Origin: an uncultured Opitutia bacterium
GTDB lineage: Bacteria > Verrucomicrobiota > Verrucomicrobiia > Opitutales > UBA953
Reading direction: 5' to 3'
Assembly (NCBI GenBank): GCA_903929325.1
Contig: CAIYUD010000182.1
Coordinates: forward strand, 1-11,864
Length of the DNA: 11,864 nucleotides
The first letter of the stretch is position 1. Every line of letters begins with the position of its first letter. The notes under the pieces were generated by a model. The model was not told the origin of the DNA. It did not search any database and saw nothing but the letters and a program-made list of their open reading frames with translations. Made by a program: the position numbers and the translations under genes. This document shows positions 6,541-11,864 of this stretch, in pieces.

Positions 6541-6575
6541 TGCTTAAGCCTAAAACCCAAAGGCTAAAGACTAAA
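6541..6575. repeat. Degenerate 7-base tandem repeat, five units
   Basis: Five consecutive heptamers can be read on the plus strand: TGCTTAA, GCCTAAA, ACCCAAA, GGCTAAA, GACTAAA, with consensus roughly G-N-C-T-A-A-A. In the pyrF transcript they read as TTTAG-type units lying 8 to 42 bases upstream of the ATG, over the place a ribosome binding site would occupy. The unit is degenerate, so slippage-driven phase variation is unlikely. Confidence 0.55.
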
Positions 6576-6586
6576 GGGTGGGGTAT

Positions 6587-6603
6587 GATGTCTGGATGAC
6601 ATC
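6587..6603. repeat. Inverted repeat in pyrF leader (6-base arms)
   Basis: GATGTC and GACATC form perfect 6-base arms around a 5-base centre, about 55-70 bases upstream of the pyrF start. It could be an operator half-site pair or an RNA hairpin. Arms this short can occur by chance in a region of this size. Confidence 0.3.
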
Positions 6604-6628
6604 GAGCCCATCTAAATTTCAGACCTTA

Positions 6629-6643
6629 GTTGAGAAGTTCAAC
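6629..6643. repeat. Inverted repeat in pyrF leader (5-base arms)
   Basis: GTTGA and TCAAC flank a 5-base centre, and an inner G-T pair could extend the stem. It overlaps the TTGAAC that is the best -35 candidate for pyrF on the minus strand, so it may be an operator, but the evidence is only this symmetry. Confidence 0.2.
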
Positions 6644-6649
6644 GAAACA

Positions 6650-6665
6650 GACTACATGAGTAGTC
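6650..6665 (-). terminator. Possible weak terminator hairpin after the autotransporter gene
   Basis: GACTAC and GTAGTC make a perfect 6-base stem with a 4-base loop, starting 13 bases past the autotransporter stop in its direction of transcription. Downstream reads TGTTTCGTT, a poor U-run, so as an intrinsic terminator it is weak. Its position is right, but its sequence is only partly so. Confidence 0.35.
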
Positions 6666-6678
6666 GGTGTAAGGGTAA

Positions 6679-8772
6679 TCAGAAACCTTTACGGATACTC
6701 AGGGCTGCTGCAGTGTCGAAGGCGTCACCCTCGGTTGAAGCGTGCAAGGTAAGGCTGATGACAGAGGACTCTGAGAGCTTGTGGTCGATATCGAGGCCTA
6801 GACGACCCCATGTACGCTTGGTGCGTACGTCTGGCATAGAGAAGTCGAGTACGCCGGTCGCGATATCGGTCCCAGTGAAGTCACCTTGCTTGCTAGTAAG
6901 CAGATGAGCGGCTTCGATCGTGAGGCTGAGATCAGTTGATTTTGCCAAGTTGATTGTGCTGGTGACTCCCAAGCGAGCGACCCAGTTCTCTTTGCTCTGG
7001 TCGCCGTAAGAAGCTGGAGCAACTCCACCCGTCTCGCTATAGCCGTTGATGGCTGAGTGGTCGTAAGTGAAAGAGGTAAACACACCGAAAGGCGCGGCCC
7101 CGATTTTGCCCAGCGCTTTGTCGTAACGTGCACGCAGGCTGTAAGCCTTGCCAGTAGTGTCACCCGTGCTGCCGTTACGTATGGTTGAGATATCGCTGCG
7201 GCTGACAAGCGCCGTGAGTGTGAGGTCTCCTGGACCAGCGGTGAAGCCGAGATCGGCGACGGCAAACATACCGTTGGTCTCACCGCTTCCGGTAGCATCG
7301 TAAGTTTGGTTCAAGTCAGAGTAACCAACAGCGATTCCAAATACAGCAGTGGTGCCGATACGGCACCCGTAACCGAATTCACCTGCGCTTTGTGTGGCAT
7401 CGCGCTGGCGGGTAGCCTTGCCGAGGTCGCCCGTCGCCCAAGCAAACTCATTGCGACCAGGCAGGGCGAGACTCTTGATCGGACGGTGATGGGCGCCTTC
7501 CATTGTCTGGCTCGAGATAGCCATGGCGGAACGCAAGGTGTCGATAGGTCCAGCGATGGAGCCCATCCATTCGGTCGTGTCGATGGTTACGCCGTCGTAA
7601 CTCATGAACGGGCGGCCGTCTTCATAATTGCCCATGTAGATACCGCGCTCGAGATCGACGCCAGTTAAGGTGTAAGATTCGACAGGTTGACCGCTCGAAT
7701 CGAAGACATAGATTGGTTCTTCGCTGAAACCAGCAGCTTCGGTCCAAATCCACGTACTTGTGGAGCCATTCTCCGTACGTTTGAAGCCGCTGAGTGTATT
7801 GCCATCGTCTGACAGGCTTGTGGGTAAAACGGCGTCATTGGACGCATCAGGGTCACCCAGTTGGCGAAACCCTTTCTGCTCGCTCCAGATAAATGGCACT
7901 ACGCCTGAGCGATCTTCGCCGACTGCATCGACCCTGCCAGCGATGACGGTGCCGTCTGGGGTAATGAGGCATGCGACGGTGTTATGTGTTTCGTCGAGTG
8001 GGTTGAGAACGGTGAGTTGGCCGTTAACGTCCCAGCGAGCCGCTTGCCAGCGCTCCGTAGAGGTCTTGCGAACTTGGCCAACAACCACATCGCCGTTGAA
8101 GCTGAGTTGGGTCGCCCACGAACTGTCATAACCGCGGTCTAATCCGTTCTCGAGCACCTCAAGCTGGTCGCGCGCATCGGCGCGGTATCGGAATGCGGAA
8201 GATTGGATAGGGTACGTGCCGATCACGGTTGTTCCGTCGCCAGATAAACCGTTGGGCAAAAGGCTCAACATAACCGTTGGACCGACCTGGCCTTCTTCGA
8301 CGGGGTAAGGAACCAATGGCAGGGGATTGATCTTGCCGGTGTCAGTTGACCTCAACTGCCAGTTTTCCGTCGGTAAATCATTGCCAAGTATGATGTTTCC
8401 GTCAGCAGATTGATGCACCCTGAAGAAAGAGAGGAAAGGTAGGGCGATATCAAAAGGCTCTGGAAGGGGTGGGTCGATGATGACAATGGGTTTAACAATT
8501 GGATCGAGGGTAACACTGCCGTCCGCATCGAGTATATACTCGAGGATGTCACCCGAATCCGAGATATCCCGAATAGCGCCACCGGTCAGTAGCGTTGAGC
8601 CCGGGAACGATGAACTTCCTTCCGTGCTCAGGCTGCCTGAGCCTGTAAAAGTAAGGATTCCGGCGCCTGTGTAAGTGTAGCCAGAGCCTCCGATTAAAAG
8701 TGTACCACTTCCTTCGGCGTGTAGGGAAAGTGTTGTCGCTGCGAGCAACAAGCATCGTGAAATATGATTCAT
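6679..8772 (-). CDS. Autotransporter with HAF-like repeat passenger domain
   Basis: A 697-residue outer-membrane/surface protein of the type V secretion kind. Residues 1-19 are a signal peptide (MNHISRCLLLAATTLSLHA). Residues 20-65 are Gly/Ser/Thr-rich with roughly eight-residue units (SGYTYTG, AGILTFTG, SGSLSTEG), like the beta-strand repeats of autotransporter passengers. A Pro-rich stretch lies around 90-112. Residues 120-350 hold four or five HAF-like repeats of the pattern L-S-x-D-G-x-x-V-x-G then A-x-R-W: LSGDGTTVIG at 176, LSFNGDVVVG at 223, ITPDGTVIAG at 270, LSDDGNTLSG at 320. These are probable propeller blades. Residues about 425-697 alternate in pattern as a beta barrel and end in an aromatic residue (S-I-R-K-G-F), as autotransporter barrels do. 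It stands alone between a leader with a possible terminator and an AT-rich promoter region. Ligand or activity is unknown. Confidence 0.85.
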   Translation of the reverse strand: MNHISRCLLLAATTLSLHAEGSGTLLIGGSGYTYTGAGILTFTGSGSLSTEGSSSFPGSTLLTGGAIRDISDSGDILEYILDADGSVTLDPIVKPIVIIDPPLPEPFDIALPFLSFFRVHQSADGNIILGNDLPTENWQLRSTDTGKINPLPLVPYPVEEGQVGPTVMLSLLPNGLSGDGTTVIGTYPIQSSAFRYRADARDQLEVLENGLDRGYDSSWATQLSFNGDVVVGQVRKTSTERWQAARWDVNGQLTVLNPLDETHNTVACLITPDGTVIAGRVDAVGEDRSGVVPFIWSEQKGFRQLGDPDASNDAVLPTSLSDDGNTLSGFKRTENGSTSTWIWTEAAGFSEEPIYVFDSSGQPVESYTLTGVDLERGIYMGNYEDGRPFMSYDGVTIDTTEWMGSIAGPIDTLRSAMAISSQTMEGAHHRPIKSLALPGRNEFAWATGDLGKATRQRDATQSAGEFGYGCRIGTTAVFGIAVGYSDLNQTYDATGSGETNGMFAVADLGFTAGPGDLTLTALVSRSDISTIRNGSTGDTTGKAYSLRARYDKALGKIGAAPFGVFTSFTYDHSAINGYSETGGVAPASYGDQSKENWVARLGVTSTINLAKSTDLSLTIEAAHLLTSKQGDFTGTDIATGVLDFSMPDVRTKRTWGRLGLDIDHKLSESSVISLTLHASTEGDAFDTAAALSIRKGF

Positions 8773-8872
8773 GATACTGTTTAGGTTATTAAATTCCTAA
8801 GGATATAAACATTATTCTGCTTATAATAGTACCTTTTTAATATAGTTACCGTGCGCAGATTTTGCGGAATAT
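8773..8872 (-). promoter_or_regulatory. AT-rich upstream region with probable promoter of the autotransporter gene
   Basis: This 100-base gap is far richer in A+T than the flanking genes. In the minus direction it contains TATTAT near 8823-8828 and TATATT near 8839-8844 as possible -10 elements, neither with a good -35. TTAGG and CCTAA (8781-8785 and 8796-8800) form a small hairpin in the untranslated leader, about 10-30 bases before the ATG. No Shine-Dalgarno sits next to the ATG. No convincing terminator for the preceding YhcH-family gene was found; the best hairpin has only four base pairs. Confidence 0.45.
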
Positions 8873-9331
8873 TTACCCTAGGCGAAACTTGACCACGACC
8901 TTGATGACGTCAATCGGGCCTACGACTTGTACCCCGGGCTGATGGGCATCGTCGGGCAAGAATACTGCGAAGAGGCCGGGCTTAAGTCGGATCATGCGCT
9001 CGGGCTTGGCGGGTGGTGCGTATTTCTCGACGTCTTTTTCTGATTGATAGGCGCGGGTAACGGTTAGTCCAGCGAGCGGCCCATGACCGCAGAGTTCCTC
9101 GCCAACGAGTACGACTTGGATGTCACCGAAGAGTCGGTGTGCCTCCCATTGCTTTTCAGCGTAAGGTGCCGTGCGGTAGCGGTTAACGCCACCGACAAGG
9201 TCGTCGCCGACGATCGGGTATTTCCCGTCGGCAATTGAAGCATCGAGCGACGTCAGCCACGCGAAGGCCTGTGGGAAGAGTGGATGCGCCGCGGCGTGCG
9301 CTTGCCAGTTATTGAGTTGATCAAGGATCAC
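8873..9331 (-). CDS. YhcH/YjgK/YiaL (DUF386) family protein, cupin-like sugar enzyme
   Basis: The family includes E. coli NanQ (YhcH), an N-acetylneuraminate anomerase, and related proteins of sugar-acid and EbgC-type beta-galactosidase systems. The 152-residue length is typical. The family signature is clear: KQWEAHRLFGDIQVVLVGEE at 60-79 and F-L-P-D-D-A-H-Q-P at 124-132. Glu63, His65, Asp70 and His130 are candidate metal or active-site residues by position in the fold. It is soluble, with no signal peptide. The GTG start at 9331 makes a GTGA 4-base overlap with the stop of the NusG-like gene, so it is the third gene of the ccsA unit. No sialic-acid or sugar-uptake gene is nearby, so the substrate is unknown and anomerase activity is an inference from the family. 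Confidence 0.88.
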   Translation of the reverse strand: MILDQLNNWQAHAAAHPLFPQAFAWLTSLDASIADGKYPIVGDDLVGGVNRYRTAPYAEKQWEAHRLFGDIQVVLVGEELCGHGPLAGLTVTRAYQSEKDVEKYAPPAKPERMIRLKPGLFAVFLPDDAHQPGVQVVGPIDVIKVVVKFRLG

Positions 9332-9843
9332 GGCGCAGATCCCTCGATGTCATCCTCCGCGAGGTCTACAGATTGCTCAGCACCGAGAAGTTGGAGGAGT
9401 ACGGCAATACGCTTGGCGGGTGGGTGCAGGCGCAAGACTTCGCCCTCGGCACCGGCGAAGACTCCACGAACGATGCGTACCTTGTCGCCGACCATGAGTG
9501 TAGCTTGTTCGAGTGTGAGTACAGCTTCGGGACCAAGGGCGCGTAATTCGGTGATCACGCTACGATCGACTGCGACAGGTTTGCTGTCGCGACGAACTAG
9601 GTGAAGGACACCGCGGGTATGATTGACGGGCCCTGAAAGTTCATCCGGTGCAAAAGACGCAAAGAGGTATCCAGGAAAGAGTGGCTCAATCACCGTCTTC
9701 TTACCGTGCTCTGTTCGCTTGATACGTTTAACGCGCGGGAAAACAATTTCCACGCCTTCTATGGATTGGAGCTGTCCGGCGGCTACGGCTTCCTGACGAG
9801 GTTTGCACCTCACACAAAACCAGCCGTCAGATAATTCAGGCAT
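9328..9843 (-). CDS. Specialised NusG paralog (RfaH/UpxY-like transcription antitermination factor)
   Basis: NusG-family factors bind the RNA polymerase clamp and alter pausing and termination; RfaH-type paralogs act on particular operons. With the ATG at 9843 the protein has 171 residues. The NGN domain spans about 6-101: G-W-F-C-V-R-C-K-P-R-Q-E opening, F-P-R-V-K-R-I-K-R at 35-43, and E-P-L-F-P-G-Y-L-F-A at 53-62. A KOW segment follows at 118-150 (VGDKVRIVRGVFAGAEGEVL). Housekeeping NusG is normally next to secE and rplK, which are absent here, and the P-L-F-P-G-Y-L-F block with a basic stretch before it is typical of RfaH/UpxY-like members. The start overlaps the ccsA-type gene by 8 bases and the stop overlaps the YhcH-family gene by 4. 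Family is firm; target operons are unknown. Confidence 0.88.
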   Translation of the reverse strand: MPELSDGWFCVRCKPRQEAVAAGQLQSIEGVEIVFPRVKRIKRTEHGKKTVIEPLFPGYLFASFAPDELSGPVNHTRGVLHLVRRDSKPVAVDRSVITELRALGPEAVLTLEQATLMVGDKVRIVRGVFAGAEGEVLRLHPPAKRIAVLLQLLGAEQSVDLAEDDIEGSAP

Positions 9844-11860
9844 GCTGTTTGAGTCGGTTAGCAGCAGGTAGCCAGCCAAGGGCGATGATACCTAACTGAC
9901 TTAGAACAAAGTAAGCTAAATATCTAAAGCCAGCTTCGGTGAATCCGTAACTATGTAATCCAACCCCAAGCAGATTCGTCCCAAACCATGACCAGGCAGT
10001 AATGATATTTCCAAAGACGAGAAGTTGCATCAGGCCTTCACGGTCAACAAGTTTACCCCAGCGGGCGTGGAGGGTGACGGCACACCAAAGGACAATGAGC
10101 AGTGCGCCATTTTCCTTAGGATCCCAGCCCCAGAATCGACCCCAGCTTTGGTCAGCCCAAATTCCGCCGAGCATCGTGCCGATGAAACTGGCAATTGTTG
10201 CAAAAGCTAAAATCCCATAAGCCGCCCGAGCCAGTCGCTGCGCGGTTTCTTCGGTATACCGTGGATGCAAACGTCCAATGAGGTGGAATGTTGCGAGCAT
10301 ACCAGCGACGAACATCGCAGAGTAGCCAAGCGTCACAATCGTCACGTGGGTTGATAACCAGAAGTTTGAATCGAGTACGGCACGCACGCTTTCAAGGGCG
10401 TCCTCACCAGATAGGGCAAGGTTGTGGGCTAGAATGAGTGACCCAAATCCAGCTGCCGATGCGGCCGCAACACCCAAGCCGTTACGCCAAGTTTTCTCAA
10501 GTAAGAGACCGAGAAGAGCAGCGCCCCAGGCTACGAAGATAGTTGATCCATAGAGATTGGTCACTGGTGCGTAGCCGTGGATAAGCATACGGGCTAAGAT
10601 TGCCGCGGTGTGTAAGGCGAAGACAGTCCAACCTGCGATGGCGCAATAATGACGAATCTTCGCGATGCCTGTTGCCCAGTGTACGAGGATAGCGAGCAGG
10701 ATGAGTAGGTAGCTGACCAGTATCCAGTAGAAGGGTTGTAGTCGGGCGAAGTTAGATTCGGCACGGACCCGAGATGCTTCAGGTACAACCAGTAATGCGG
10801 CGAGTTCACTTAATGATGTTTGTGCGATTGTATCATTACCTGTCCTCCACGATTCTGCTAACCGCGCGTAATTCGGTACGATGGCAGGTTTATCCAACGA
10901 CATCCCTTCGGTGACTTCGAGGAGCGCATCGCCAAGTTTTGACCATGTATGCTTGCCCGTACGAGGAACGATGCCGACGGTGCCTTGTTGAGAGATGTCG
11001 CGATAACGTTCGATGAGTTGCCGGATAATTTCTTGGAGTTGTGGGTCGAATCCACGTGAGGCGGGATCCTTCTTTCGCAAGGTTTCGATTTCTTGTGCTG
11101 CTTTCTGTAGTGAGTTTAACCACGCGAGGTATTCCTGTGATGGGGAGATTTCAGGCGGAAGATCGGGCGGAATGAAGGCAAGGCTAGTTGCTGCATATGC
11201 CCGTGCTGCAGCATCAAGGTTAAGCACGGCACGGTCAAAAGCATCACGCGTTGCCTGACTGCGCTCACTGGCGTTTTTCGAAGCTACGGAGATTGCCTCT
11301 ACATGCGTGAGAACTTCATCCCAGCTATACCATTTGGTGTCACCATCAGGTCTGCCGAGTAATCCTTGGGCGCCGACATGATCGACCCTAAATACTTTAA
11401 GATGACGTGCGACCCATGGGCGGAAGCACGTCTCTGCTAACCATTCCGTAGCGGTCAGTTCGCCACCATTAAGTTGTAGGGGGCGCTGTTGAATCGAAAC
11501 CAGAACAGATTCGGGCACGGTTGGACGTCGAGCTGCCACCAGGATCTTATCAGACTCTGTCCATAAACTCCGTGGTTTCCCGAAGATCACCCGATCGGTT
11601 TCATCCAGTGCGACTGTACGCCGACCGCGAATTTGCAGTAGTGTATTGGCGGCGAGAATATCAACGGGGATGACGCGTCCGTTCCATTGCACCGGTAATC
11701 TTCCGAGTTCTGATGAGAGTTCGCTGCGCAGGCTAGGGTTGGCTTGTCCAAAGGCAGCGGGTGTCGCTAAAAGCACACAGAGCAACGCCACAACGGAACT
11801 GCGCTCAGTTAGGAAACGTATGAGCCGTAAGATGAAGTGTAATAAAAGGCCCAATGACAT
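9836..11860 (-). CDS. ccsA: CcsA-type cytochrome c assembly protein with large N-terminal extracytoplasmic region
   Basis: System II cytochrome c assembly: CcsA with ResB/CcsB exports haem and attaches it to apocytochrome c outside the membrane. The 674-residue frame starts with a membrane segment or signal anchor at about 22-38. A hydrophilic region to about 374 follows, containing LPVQWNGRVIPVDILAAN at 55-72 and a helical, charged stretch at 180-290. From 375 there are about eight membrane helices. The haem-handling WWD motif is at 568-583 (W-A-D-Q-S-W-G-R-F-W-G-W-D-P-K-E), flanked by His505 (STHVT) and His636 (GLHSYGF), the expected external haem ligands. Typical CcsA has only the helical part, so the N-terminal half is an extension seen in long-form homologs. 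The ATG is 4 bases from the window edge with no stop visible upstream, so the gene may start further out or be fused to more sequence. The ResB partner is not in view. Confidence 0.88.
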   Translation of the reverse strand: MSLGLLLHFILRLIRFLTERSSVVALLCVLLATPAAFGQANPSLRSELSSELGRLPVQWNGRVIPVDILAANTLLQIRGRRTVALDETDRVIFGKPRSLWTESDKILVAARRPTVPESVLVSIQQRPLQLNGGELTATEWLAETCFRPWVARHLKVFRVDHVGAQGLLGRPDGDTKWYSWDEVLTHVEAISVASKNASERSQATRDAFDRAVLNLDAAARAYAATSLAFIPPDLPPEISPSQEYLAWLNSLQKAAQEIETLRKKDPASRGFDPQLQEIIRQLIERYRDISQQGTVGIVPRTGKHTWSKLGDALLEVTEGMSLDKPAIVPNYARLAESWRTGNDTIAQTSLSELAALLVVPEASRVRAESNFARLQPFYWILVSYLLILLAILVHWATGIAKIRHYCAIAGWTVFALHTAAILARMLIHGYAPVTNLYGSTIFVAWGAALLGLLLEKTWRNGLGVAAASAAGFGSLILAHNLALSGEDALESVRAVLDSNFWLSTHVTIVTLGYSAMFVAGMLATFHLIGRLHPRYTEETAQRLARAAYGILAFATIASFIGTMLGGIWADQSWGRFWGWDPKENGALLIVLWCAVTLHARWGKLVDREGLMQLLVFGNIITAWSWFGTNLLGVGLHSYGFTEAGFRYLAYFVLSQLGIIALGWLPAANRLKQHA

Positions 11861-11864
11861 AACC

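Larger units (their letters stand above)
6534..6678 (-). promoter_or_regulatory. Leader and promoter region of the pyrF-ispD unit
   Basis: This is the 145-base gap between the autotransporter stop and the pyrF ATG. Because the autotransporter ends just upstream, the pyrF promoter should be here. On the minus strand a TTGAAC at 6637-6642 could serve as a -35 element, but no good -10 sits at the right distance. The region also contains the heptad repeat and inverted repeats listed separately. Pyrimidine genes are often controlled in their leaders, but I see no recognisable PyrR-binding element or attenuator with a U-run. Confidence 0.4.

Noticed and set aside
7306..7668. Plus-strand open frame of 120 codons within the autotransporter
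   Set aside because: It is antisense to the passenger and barrel junction, whose minus-strand translation has clear repeats and barrel strands.
8822..8827. Perfect TATAAT on the plus strand
   Set aside because: It would drive transcription antisense into the YhcH-family gene, has no -35 partner, and lies in an AT-rich stretch where such hexamers arise by chance.
8838..8866. Terminator after the YhcH-family gene
   Set aside because: Only a four-pair CGCA/TGCG stem with no following U-run; not distinguishable from chance.
1..11864. CRISPR array, tRNA, rRNA, insertion sequence or phage attachment site
   Set aside because: I saw no regularly spaced repeats, no tRNA-like cloverleaf, no transposase motif and no terminal repeats; the window is nearly filled by ordinary coding genes.

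Overview
The window is densely packed. It has 12 protein-coding genes (11 on the minus strand, one on the plus), one of them cut by the left edge, and no RNA gene, insertion sequence or CRISPR array that I can see. The gene content points to a Gram-negative menaquinone-using bacterium: an autotransporter, a lipoprotein, System II cytochrome c assembly, MenB and the non-mevalonate IspD. Verrucomicrobiota (Opitutae-like) is my best guess, inferred from overall flavour rather than any marker gene. Almost no gene is preceded by a recognisable Shine-Dalgarno motif, so starts were chosen from family N-termini and gene overlaps.

Region A (1-3423, minus strand) is a five-gene run in the transcription order menB, mnmM-like tRNA methyltransferase, SDR39U1/YfcH-type epimerase, TPR-LysM lipoprotein, recF. 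Genes overlap or abut by a few bases, so the run looks like one operon. recF, usually found with dnaA/dnaN, is here the last visible gene and leaves the window after about 97 codons.

Region B (3515-3976, plus strand) is a single divergent gene for a small protein of unknown function: a helical N-terminus, an Ala/Pro linker and a beta-rich C-terminus. It converges with region C, with only 6 bases between the two stop codons.

Region C (3983-6533, minus strand) holds pyrF and ispD, joined by a TAATG stop/start overlap, followed 41 bases later by a secreted GC-rich alpha/beta hydrolase. The 145-base leader upstream of pyrF holds a degenerate 7-base tandem repeat and three short inverted repeats.

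Region D (6679-8772, minus strand) is a monocistronic-looking autotransporter. It has a signal peptide, a Gly/Ser-rich repeat segment, a passenger of HAF-like repeats and a C-terminal 12-strand-type barrel. An AT-rich 100-base region with its likely promoter lies upstream.

Region E (8873-11860, minus strand) is a three-gene overlapping unit: a large CcsA-type cytochrome c assembly protein with a long extracytoplasmic N-terminal region, a specialised NusG/RfaH-like antiterminator paralog, and a YhcH/YjgK/YiaL-family protein. The placement of an RfaH-like factor in this operon and the HAF-repeat autotransporter are the most interesting points. I found no clear evidence of a wholly new system.
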